In this document: positions 7,877 through 15,660 of the stretch, piece after piece | Layout: each line of letters starts with the position of its first letter | Numbering within the stretch: position 1 is the first letter of the stretch | Position numbers and translations under genes: made by a program | The notes under the pieces: generated by a model | Told to the model about the DNA's origin: nothing | Seen by the model: the letters and a program-made list of their open reading frames with translations, nothing else | Database searches by the model: none | NCBI RefSeq assembly: GCF_016863435.1 | Contig: NZ_BOOW01000029.1 | Location: forward strand, 62,001-126,000 | Origin: Sinosporangium siamense | GTDB lineage: Bacteria; Actinomycetota; Actinomycetes; Streptosporangiales; Streptosporangiaceae | Length of the DNA: 64,000 nucleotides | Direction of reading: 5' to 3'

Positions 7877-8045
7877 TGTTTTCGCCGCCGATCCCGGCAG
7901 CGAGCTGGTCACCGTCTTGGACTGGTAGCCGCGGTGCGGTGGCGGGGCGGGGCAGGCTGAGGCGGGCGCCGGACAAGCCCGCCACCCGCTCCAGCCATGC
8001 CCGTATCGCCGGCGGCACGCCCGCCGGGTCTTCCCCTGCGGCCAT
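7857..8045 (-). pseudogene. Unidentified C-terminal fragment fused to the intron remnant
   Basis: Frame reading EDPAGVPPAIRAWLERVAG-LSGARLSLPRPATAPRL... to a stop at 7857. It follows directly after the broken reverse transcriptase and has ordinary high-GC codon bias. The family is not recognised. It is probably the tail of the gene into which, or against which, the group II intron was truncated. Confidence 0.3.
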
Positions 8046-9118
8046 CCGGGCCTCCTGGGATACTTGGCAGCTCCGGTCTGGCCGGAACCCATACGATCGG
8101 GGTTCGAACCGAGCCTCCCACTCAGGTTCCAGCGCGTTACGGACCTGTGCCTGATGACATCAGTCCGTGATCATCGGAATGCCGAGTGGGCGGAGCTTGG
8201 CGGGGTTGCCGGATTTCGGGATGTGCACCCGCCTGACCGCGTGCGGCTTCCAGGAACCGATCGTGTCTCGGCCCTGGCCTCGGAGGTCAGCGAGACCTCC
8301 CCGTCGATGCCCGCGGTCTTGCGGCCAGCGTTACGCTGCGTCACCTGCCGCACGCTCGTGAACGTGTTGGCCCGGCTCTGCAGCATCAGTTTCTGGAGGT
8401 TTCTGGCCTTAGGCCGGTCCTCTTCCTGAGCCGCCTCGAAGATCCTGCAACGCAGCCGCCGTACCTGCTCTTCCTGCGCCCGCCAGTCGATGGTCTCCCA
8501 CTTCTCGGCGTCCAGGCGCAGCAGGTCCTCGAGTCCGTTCACCATGTGGCGTCCAACTTGTCCCTTGGTTCCAGCGGAGACGGTGCTTCGTCGTCAAAGG
8601 CTCACCAGTTCACGTCAGCGCCCTTTCGGGGCCGGGCACCGTGCCCGGTGTCCGGCCGGTTATTCGAGACCGTCGCTGGAGGAGGCGACCTTGCCGTCCC
8701 GGTTTCCCGCTGCCTTTCGGCCGCTGGCCTTGGCTTGTTGGGCATCCTGTTCCCGCCGGGGAGTTCAGCTCTCCTCGCGGTCGGCTTACCGCTCTGGTCG
8801 GACCTGGAGCGGACCCCGACGGGGTTTCCATGTTCCGCACGCATGAGACACGGCTGGGGTTGGGCGTCCTCTGTACCCCGGGGGCAACGTGTCTGCACGG
8901 TCCGGGTTCGGTCCCCGGCCGCCGTTCGCCGCCTTCCAACGGCTCGGCCCCTGTTCACCACGGTCGGCGTCCCTCCCGCAGTGTGGTCATGACGAGGCAT
9001 CGGCAAGGATTCACGGTCGTTCGCCCTTCCAGCCTTCCCCTCGCCTGTGGTCCGCGGACGGAACGGCACTCTTGGGCTTTCCTCTGGGCTCCGCACCCCA
9101 CGGTTACCCGCGACGCAC
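8045..9118 (-). mobile_element. Degenerate group II intron with truncated reverse transcriptase
   Basis: The minus strand begins at 9118 with GTGCG, the conserved 5' end of group II introns, followed by ~570 bases of structured RNA-like sequence without a coding frame. The maturase starts near 8545: EKWETIDWRAQEEQVRRLRC-RIFEAAQEED...QKLMLQSRANTFTSVRQVTQRNAGRKTAGIDG is the reverse-transcriptase N-terminal domain. A frameshift near 8265 moves to VRRVHIPKSGNPAKLRPLGIPMITD, then a TGA near 8162, then QVRNALEPEWEARFEPRSYGFRPDRS. The RT palm beyond this, the maturase and intron domains V-VI are missing. Inactive. Confidence 0.8.
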
Positions 9119-9301
9119 GCCAGAGCAGGGACAGGTCTCAGACACTGACCTGATCACGGTCCCGGCATCGCCGGGCCTCCTTTCTCGTGCTCACTCACAA
9201 CATGCGACTTCATGTCGCAACCGAACGTGTCCCTAGCCGCCAAGCAGCGGGAGGGCGAGCAGCAGTGGAACGGTCGGTGCGTTACCAAGACGCGCCTAGC
9301 C

Positions 9302-9976
9302 TTATTGCTGGAACCAGGGCCTTCGCCCATCCAGGCCCTGCTGAGCACAGATCTGCCGGTAAGGCTCGTCCGGTATGTACTGCTGCCATTCCTGCATGGT
9401 GAGGGAACACTGCGCGAACTCGCACACCGCGCTGAACGGATCATAGGGCAGGCGGACACTCCACAGGTGGATGTACTCGTCCTCCCCCGCGGTGGCGATG
9501 GCGGTGCCGTCCGGGTTGAAGGCCACCCTCGTGACCGGACCGGTGTGGCCGGTGAGAGGAGCGCCGATCAGACGGCGTGTGGCGAGGTCCCACATAAGGG
9601 TGCCGTCCTCGGTTGCCGCCGCGAGGATGGTGCCGCGCGGTCCGAACGCGACCCAGTTCACAGGACCGCTGTGCCCGGTCAGCGGGGGTGTCGTCAGACG
9701 GCGGCCGGCCCTGTCCCACAGCCGGATGCCGTCATCCCCGCCCGTGGCCAGGAGCTTGCCGTCCGGCCTGAACGCCACGCTCACCACGGACCGATGGTGG
9801 CCGATCAGCGGTGCGCCGAGAGGGCGGTGCGAGGCGACGTCCCACAACCGGAGGCTGTAGTCGGCACCGCCGCTCGCGAGTACGGTGCCGTCCGGGCTGA
9901 ACGCCACCGCGTACACGGTCCCGGGGTGAGCGGTAAGCGGCGCCCCGAACTGCCGGCGAGCGGTCGGGTCCCACAA
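9302..9976 (-). pseudogene. WD40-repeat protein, C-terminal part
   Basis: Four to five WD40 blades (GHSGPVNWVAFGPRGTILAA-ATEDGTLMWDLATRR..., GHTGPVTRVAFNPDGTAIAT...HLWSV) and the usual tail of actinobacterial STAND/WD40 proteins (LTMQEWQQYIPDEPYRQIC). The first blade starts abruptly at 9976, where a plus-strand gene fragment begins. The N-terminal kinase or nucleotidase part is therefore gone. Possibly the remains of the same class of protein as the STAND pseudogene near 6 kb. Confidence 0.8.
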
Positions 9977-10356
9977 CCGACAAGCGGGACGCCCGGCTCA
10001 AGTTCGCGGAATGCATGCGGGCGAACGGCGTCCCGATGGAGGACCCCGCCCCGGATGGCCCGGTGTCGATCAAGGGAGGCCCGGGCGACGGGGCAAAGCT
10101 CCAGGCCGCTCAGCAGAAGTGTTCTCCCATCCTGGCCCAGGTGCTCGGCGAGGGCGTGGGCAGGATGGACGCCGGGGAACATGACCGGCTGGTGCGATAT
10201 GCCCAGTGCATGCGGGAGGACGGCATCCCCATGAAGGACCCCACGACCAACGGCCAGGTCCAGCTCAACGTCCCCCCGTGCACCCCGGAGTCGACGGTGA
10301 AGCGGGCCGCCGAAACCTGCAAGCAGCACGCGCCGGAGATCCCGACCCCTCCCTGA
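9977..10356 (+). pseudogene. N-terminally truncated protein with CMRxxGxPMxDP repeats
   Basis: An open frame from the junction at ~9977 reads DKRDARLKFAECMRANGVPMEDP...DRLVRYAQCMREDGIPMKDP...and ends after PEIPTPP. The duplicated F/YAxCMRxxGxPMxDP motif is typical of small exported actinobacterial proteins encoded beside efflux systems. The expected lipoprotein or signal N-terminus is missing. The first internal ATG is 10015. Truncated by the same rearrangement that cut the WD40 gene. Confidence 0.6.
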
Positions 10357-10378
10357 GGTACGGCTACCTCAGGGAGGG
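10347..10378. terminator. Bidirectional terminator between convergent genes
   Basis: CCCTCCCTGAGGTA / TACCTCAGGGAGGG, a perfect 14-bp stem with a four-base loop. It overlaps the stop codon of the plus-strand fragment and ends two bases before the stop of the convergent TetR gene. Confidence 0.75.
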
Positions 10379-10379
10379 G

Positions 10380-11018
10380 TCACAGTCCGCGTTCCACCAT
10401 GTCCAGCAGCAGCCGTGTGGTCTCGTCGGCCTGATCCGGCTGGACGGCGCGCAGGGGGCCGTCGACGAGCAGTACGGCCAGGCCGTGCACCGCGGACCAG
10501 GCCAGGAACTCCGCGCCCGGACGCCGTGCGGCGGGCAGGACGCCGCACGCCACCAGGTCGTCCAGTGCCGCGCCGAGCAGTTGGAACGGCGTGAGCCCGC
10601 CTGCCCCAGCGGATTCGGCGGCCTCGGCCGCGGTCATGTCGAGGCGGCCGTAGAACGCCGCGCGGAACAGCCCCGGCTCGGTGCGGGCGAAGCGCAGGTA
10701 GCCGGTGCCGACGGCGCGGAACCGGGCGCGGGCGGCCTCGGCCGGGCCGGTAGAGGGGGGCAGAGTCGCCTGTTCGGCTTCCATGGTGTGGGCGAGTTCG
10801 CCCATCGCGGCCAGGGAGACGGCGTGCACGAGGGCGTCCCGGTCGCTGAAGTGCCGGTAGGCGGCGTTGGCCGCCACGCCCGCGCGCCGGGTGGCCTCCC
10901 GCAGCACCACCGCGTCGTGCCCGCCGGCGCGTGCCAGTTCAAGCCCTGCCTCCAGGAGGGCTTGGCGCAGGTTCCCGTGCCGGTAGGTGCTGCGCCGCAC
11001 CGGATCGGCAGACGTCAT
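10380..11018 (-). CDS. TetR-family regulator of the formate dehydrogenase operon (inferred)
   Basis: 212 residues. TetR helix-turn-helix at ~12-60 (YRHGNLRQALLEAGLELARA...VLREATRRAGVAANAAYRHFSDRDALVHAV), then a TetR_C_33-like helical domain with the GLFRAAFYG...LLGAALDDLV pattern. ATG 11018 is preceded by GGAAGGGGGG; the longer frame upstream is non-coding. Two operators sharing TGTGGA-N5-TCCACA lie between it and the divergent dehydrogenase genes, so autoregulation plus control of formate oxidation is likely. Ligand unknown. Confidence 0.85.
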   Translation of the reverse strand: MTSADPVRRSTYRHGNLRQALLEAGLELARAGGHDAVVLREATRRAGVAANAAYRHFSDRDALVHAVSLAAMGELAHTMEAEQATLPPSTGPAEAARARFRAVGTGYLRFARTEPGLFRAAFYGRLDMTAAEAAESAGAGGLTPFQLLGAALDDLVACGVLPAARRPGAEFLAWSAVHGLAVLLVDGPLRAVQPDQADETTRLLLDMVERGL

Positions 11019-11033
11019 GGCCCCCCTTCCGGT

Positions 11034-11105
11034 CAATGTGGACGGCATCCACATTGGAGTGTAGTGTGGGCGCCGCCCCTCAATTGTGGACAATGTCCAC
11101 AATTG
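11034..11105. promoter_or_regulatory. Two TGTGGA-N5-TCCACA operators
   Basis: Site 1 (11034-11056) is CAATGTGGA-N5-TCCACATTG. Site 2 (11081-11105) is CAATTGTGGAC-N3-GTCCACAATTG, a perfect 11-bp dyad. Both contain TGTGGA-N5-TCCACA with centres ~48 bases apart. They lie directly upstream of the TetR start and ~150 bases before the dehydrogenase operon. Confidence 0.8.
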
Positions 11106-11251
11106 CCGCTGAGCACCCGCCGATCGGTCACGGGGACACCGACCGGCGGCCGTTCCGGAAGAACCTCGGCCGAGCGACCGTGGGGGCCGCTCGGAAAGGT
11201 GGGGGAGCGCCGAGGTCGTCTCTTTGGAGCGGCTCAAAAGTCCGTCAAGAG

Positions 11252-12994
11252 ATGACCGTCCTCCTTGGGCGCGCGGCCCGGTACTCGGAAGATTGGGAAC
11301 CGGGATCGTGCACCGACGGGGCGGTCGTGATGGAGCACAGGGACACAGGCGACCGGTTCGACGCCTTCCGGGCGCTGGCCGACCGGCGGGGGCGGCCCGG
11401 CGTCCGGCTGATCGAGGCGCTGGAGGAGGCCACCTCCGGCGCGCCGGAGGTGGCCAGGGGCTTCGGTCTGCCGGCCGCCGCCGGTCTGGGGCCGGCCACG
11501 TTCTACGCCGACCTGAGCCACCGCCGCGGGGAGCGCCACGTCCGGATCTGCACCGCGGCGGCGTGTTTCGCGGCGCAGCACGGGCGGCACCTCACCGACG
11601 TCGAGCACGCGCTCGGTGTCACGGCCGATCAAGCGCCGGGACCCGAGGCGGCGGCCTCCCTGCGCACGGTGCGCTGCCTGGGCTACTGCTACGCAGGCCC
11701 CGCCTGCCTGGACGGCGAGACGCCCTGCACCGGGCCGGACCTCGCCGGTCAGCTCACCGGTCGTGTGCCGCCGCACGCTCCGCCGATCCCGGTGTCCGAC
11801 ACGACGGGCGACCCCGTCGTGCTCGCCGGGATCGTCACAGGGCAGCCGCCCTGGCAGATGTGGCCGCAGATCCTGGCCGAGAGCACCCCTGAGCGGGTGC
11901 GGGCGGAGGTGGCGGCCTCCGGCCTGCGGGGACGCGGGGGAGCGGGATACCCGGTGGCCGCCAAGTGGGCCGCGACAAGCGGATCCCCGGACAGCGTCGT
12001 GATCGCCAACGGCGACGAGGGCGATCCCGGCTCCTTCGCCGACCGCCTGCTGATGGAGCGTGATCCGGGGCGGGTGCTGGAGGGCCTCGCGCTGGCCTGC
12101 TTCGCCTGTGGCGCACGGCGCGCGGTCGTCCTCGTGCGCTCCGAATACCCCGAGGCGGTCACACGCATGAGGGCGGCGGTCGAGACCGCTTACGCGGACG
12201 GGCACCTGGGACACTGCGTCCACGGCAGCACGACGAGTCTGGACGTCGACGTGGTGCGGGGCGCCGGGTCCTATGTCGCGGGGGAGGAGACCGCGCTCAT
12301 CGCAGGGCTGGAGGGCGGCCGGGGCTGCGCCCGCCCCCGCCCGCCATACCCGACCCGCCGCGGGTTGTGGGACGCACCGACCGTGGTCAACAACGTGGAG
12401 ACGCTGGCCGCCGTCCCCTGGATCGTCCGGCACGGCGGAGCCGCCTACGCCGCACGCGGCACCGCGCGGGAAACCGGCACCAAGCTCGTCTGCCTCTCGG
12501 AGCGCTTCGCCAACCCTGGTTGCCATGAGGTCGAAATAGGCACGTCCCTGCGGTGGATCGCCGACGAGGTCGGCGGCGGGCTTCGCGGGGGCGCCGAGCC
12601 GGCGGTGCTGCAGGTGGGGGGACCGCTGGGCGGGTTCCTGGCCGCCGGAGAGCTCGACGTGCCGCTGACCGAGGCGGATCTGGCCCGGCGCGGAGCCGCC
12701 CTGGGCCACGCCGGCGTGGTCGCCTTCGACTGGGAGACACCGCCGATTGAGGTGCTGCGCCACGTGTGGGCCTTCGCCGCCGCGGAGAGCTGCGGAGCCT
12801 GCTCACCGTGCCGCGTCGGCTCCCGCAAGGGCCTGGAGCTGGTCTCGTCCGGCGATCCACCCGGCGAGGAATACGCCCGCGTGCTGCACGTGATGGCCGG
12901 GGCGAGCCTGTGCGCGTTCGGGCAGCGGGTGCCCCCGGCGGTGCGCAGCCTCGCCCGCGCCTACGGCGACCGCCTGCGGGGGTGGGCCCTGTGA
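11252..12994 (+). CDS. NAD-dependent formate dehydrogenase, NuoE-NuoF fusion subunit
   Basis: 580 residues joining two electron-transfer modules. Residues ~30-170 are NuoE-like with the [2Fe-2S] cysteines CTAAAC...CLGYC. Residues ~200-580 are NuoF-like: GRGGAGYPVAAKW and GDEGDPGSFADRLLMERDP form the FMN/NAD(H) site, ESCGACSPCRVGSRKG plus a later Cys bind [4Fe-4S]. It would pass electrons from the molybdenum subunit to NAD+. ATG 11330 is an alternative start, since the first 26 codons have weaker bias and neither start has a good ribosome site. Overlaps the next gene by GTGA, so translation is coupled. Confidence 0.85.
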   Translation: MTVLLGRAARYSEDWEPGSCTDGAVVMEHRDTGDRFDAFRALADRRGRPGVRLIEALEEATSGAPEVARGFGLPAAAGLGPATFYADLSHRRGERHVRICTAAACFAAQHGRHLTDVEHALGVTADQAPGPEAAASLRTVRCLGYCYAGPACLDGETPCTGPDLAGQLTGRVPPHAPPIPVSDTTGDPVVLAGIVTGQPPWQMWPQILAESTPERVRAEVAASGLRGRGGAGYPVAAKWAATSGSPDSVVIANGDEGDPGSFADRLLMERDPGRVLEGLALACFACGARRAVVLVRSEYPEAVTRMRAAVETAYADGHLGHCVHGSTTSLDVDVVRGAGSYVAGEETALIAGLEGGRGCARPRPPYPTRRGLWDAPTVVNNVETLAAVPWIVRHGGAAYAARGTARETGTKLVCLSERFANPGCHEVEIGTSLRWIADEVGGGLRGGAEPAVLQVGGPLGGFLAAGELDVPLTEADLARRGAALGHAGVVAFDWETPPIEVLRHVWAFAAAESCGACSPCRVGSRKGLELVSSGDPPGEEYARVLHVMAGASLCAFGQRVPPAVRSLARAYGDRLRGWAL

Positions 12995-15657
12995 GGGTCG
13001 TCGTAGACGGCACACCCGTGTCCCTGCCCGAGGGCGCCACGGTGTTGTCCGCCGTCCGCGCGGCCGGCATCGGTCTGCCGGCGCTGTGCGACGACGACCG
13101 CCTCACCCCGGCCGGTTCGTGCCGGGCCTGCCTGGCCCGCCTAGACGGGCGTGTGGTGGCCGCGTGTGTGACCCCGGCCGTGGACGGCGCGCGGGTCGAG
13201 GTCGAGCGCGACGACCTGCGCCTGCTGCGGCGCGAGGCCGTGGAGCTGATCGTCTCGGTGCTGCCGCCCCGTGCCCTGGCCGGCGGGCCCGAGATCAGCG
13301 AGCTGGCGCGCGTCTGCCACTCGCTGGGCATCGGCGCCGGGGCCGCCGCGGGAGACCCCGGGCGAGGCCGTGACGACTCACACCCGTTCGTCCGGCTGGA
13401 CCGGGACCTGTGCATCGCCTGCGGCCGATGCGTCCGCATGTGCGCCGAGGTCCAGGGCACCTTCGCGCTCACCCTGACCGGCCGAGGAGCCGACACCGTG
13501 GTCGCACCCGGCACCGGCGGCCCCTGGGCCGAGTCCGACTGCGTGTCCTGCGGCGGCTGCGTGGACACCTGCCCCACCGGCGCGCTCACCGAACCCGGCC
13601 TGCCGCTCGGCACGGCCTTGCCCAGGCTTGGCCACACCCGGACGACCTGCGGCTATTGCGGTGTCGGCTGCGCGCTGGACGTCCTCACCTCAGATGGTGA
13701 GGTGACCGCCGTCCGCCCCGCGGCCGACGGCCCGGTCAACCGGGGACACGCCTGTGTCAAAGGGCGCTTCGCCCACGGCTATCTGCGTTCGGGCGATCGG
13801 CTCACCCGGCCGCTGCTTCGCCGCGGCGGCCGTCTGGAGCCGGTGGATTGGGACGAGGCACTCGGCCACATCGCCGAAGGGCTGCGCGCGGCTGTCGCCC
13901 AGGGCGGGCCCGACGCGGTGGCGGCCATCTCCTCGGCCAGGGCCACCAACGAGGAAAACTACCTGATCCAGAAGTTCATGCGCGCCGGGATCGGCACCAA
14001 CAACGTGGACAACTGCTCCCGGCTGTGCCATTCCCCCTCGGCCGCGGGCCTGACCGCCGCGTTTGGCCTGTCGGGCGGCACCGACACCTTCGACGACGTG
14101 GAAAACGCCGACTGCCTGCTCGTCGTCGGCGCCAACCCGATCGAGGCCCACCCCGTGGTCGGCGCCCGGCTGCTCCAGCGGGTCCTGCGTGGCACGCGGC
14201 TGATCGTGGCCGACCCGCGCGCCGTGGGGCTGGCCGATCACGCCGACGTTCATCTGCGTCCCCGGCCCGGCACGAACGTGGCGCTGTTCAACGGGCTGGC
14301 GCATGTGCTGCTCGCCGAAGGGCTCGTCGACGACGAGTTCCTGCGCCGCCGCGCCGCCGGGCTCGCGGAGCTGACCGCTCTGGTGGCGGACTACCCGCCC
14401 GGCCGGGTGGCGGAGATCACCGGCGTCCCTGCGGAGGATCTCGCCGAGGCCGCCCGCTTGTACGGCGAAGCCGCACAGCCGGCCATCGTCTACGGACTCG
14501 GCGTCACCGAGCACCTGCACGGCACCGACGGCGTGCGGACGCTGGCCAACCTGGCGATCCTGCGCGGTGCGGCCGGCACCGGACGCGGCTACGGGGTGAA
14601 CCCCCTGCGGGGCCAGAACAACGTGCAGGGCGCCTCCGACATGGGTGCGCTGCCCGACCTGCTGCCGGGATACGGCAAGGTCACCGACCCCGGCGCGCGC
14701 GGCCGGGCGGAGCGGGTGTGGGGCGTCCCCCTGCCGGCGCACCCCGGCCTGCGCATCCCGGAGATGTTCGCCGCCGCACGCTCGGGCGCCCTGCGCGCCC
14801 TATGGGTGATCGGCGAAGACGTGTGCGCCACCGACCCCGGCTCCACCGGAGTCGCCGAGGCGCTGGAGGCCTGCCCGCTGGTCGTCTGCCAGGAGCTCTT
14901 CCTCTCGGAGACGGCCCGCCGCGCGGACGTGGTGCTGCCGGCGGCCTCCTGGCTGGAGAAGGACGGCACCTTCGTCAACTTCGACCGCAGGTTCCAGCGG
15001 GTGCGCCCGGCCGTGCCCGCGCCGGGGCAGGCGCGCGACGACTTCGCCATCGTGCACGCCGTCGCCGCCGCCTGCGGTGTGGACCTGGGTGTGCCCACGC
15101 CCGCCGAGGCTCTGGCCGAGTGCGGGCGGGTCGCGCCGATCTTCGCCGGCATCTCCCACGAGCGGCTGGAGCGGGAGGGTGCGCTGGCGTGGCCCTGCCC
15201 CGATCCGTACGGCCCGGCGGAGGCCAAGCTCTATCTCGACGGATTCGCCACGCCCGACGGGCTCGCCCATCTCGCCGCCCGCCCCTACCTGCCACCGGGG
15301 GAGCAGCCCGACGACACCTACCCGCTGATCCTGATCACCGGACGCCGCTGGGCGCACTACAACTCCGGCAGCATGACCCGGCGCAGCGGCAACATCCGCC
15401 TCGACGCTACCGAACGGCTAGACGTGCACCCCGCCGACGCCCGCCGCCACGCCGTGCGCGAGGGCGACCGCGTCACGGTGGAAAGCCGGCACGGCAGGGC
15501 CACGATGCGGGTGCGCGTCACCGAGGAGACCGTGCCGGGCCAGGTCTTCTGCGCCTTCCACTTCCCCGAGAGCCACGTCAACGCGCTGACCTCGGGCCAC
15601 GCCGACACCGACACCTCCTGCCCGGAATACAAGGTCACGGCGGTGCGCCTCCGCTGA
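12991..15657 (+). CDS. Formate dehydrogenase alpha (molybdopterin) subunit
   Basis: 888 residues from a GTG overlapping the upstream stop. The domain order is that of cytosolic NAD-linked FdsA-type enzymes: plant-type [2Fe-2S] domain (CDDDRLTPAGSCRACLARL), two [4Fe-4S] motifs (CIACGRCVRMCAEVQG, CVSCGGCVDTCPTGAL), the Mo-bis-MGD cluster motif CGYCGVGC...CVKGRF, and catalytic SRLCHSP with Cys rather than selenocysteine as Mo ligand and the adjacent His. The C-terminal molydopterin-binding domain (LITGRRWAHYNSGSMTRRSG...HFPE) is complete. Oxidises formate to CO2. No fdhD or third small subunit follows; the converging gene begins four bases later. Confidence 0.93.
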   Translation: MRVVVDGTPVSLPEGATVLSAVRAAGIGLPALCDDDRLTPAGSCRACLARLDGRVVAACVTPAVDGARVEVERDDLRLLRREAVELIVSVLPPRALAGGPEISELARVCHSLGIGAGAAAGDPGRGRDDSHPFVRLDRDLCIACGRCVRMCAEVQGTFALTLTGRGADTVVAPGTGGPWAESDCVSCGGCVDTCPTGALTEPGLPLGTALPRLGHTRTTCGYCGVGCALDVLTSDGEVTAVRPAADGPVNRGHACVKGRFAHGYLRSGDRLTRPLLRRGGRLEPVDWDEALGHIAEGLRAAVAQGGPDAVAAISSARATNEENYLIQKFMRAGIGTNNVDNCSRLCHSPSAAGLTAAFGLSGGTDTFDDVENADCLLVVGANPIEAHPVVGARLLQRVLRGTRLIVADPRAVGLADHADVHLRPRPGTNVALFNGLAHVLLAEGLVDDEFLRRRAAGLAELTALVADYPPGRVAEITGVPAEDLAEAARLYGEAAQPAIVYGLGVTEHLHGTDGVRTLANLAILRGAAGTGRGYGVNPLRGQNNVQGASDMGALPDLLPGYGKVTDPGARGRAERVWGVPLPAHPGLRIPEMFAAARSGALRALWVIGEDVCATDPGSTGVAEALEACPLVVCQELFLSETARRADVVLPAASWLEKDGTFVNFDRRFQRVRPAVPAPGQARDDFAIVHAVAAACGVDLGVPTPAEALAECGRVAPIFAGISHERLEREGALAWPCPDPYGPAEAKLYLDGFATPDGLAHLAARPYLPPGEQPDDTYPLILITGRRWAHYNSGSMTRRSGNIRLDATERLDVHPADARRHAVREGDRVTVESRHGRATMRVRVTEETVPGQVFCAFHFPESHVNALTSGHADTDTSCPEYKVTAVRLR

Positions 15658-15660
15658 GGG

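Noticed and set aside
11234-12763. Long minus-strand open frame (509 codons)
   Set aside because: Antisense to the formate dehydrogenase NuoEF-like subunit; no domain and poor composition.
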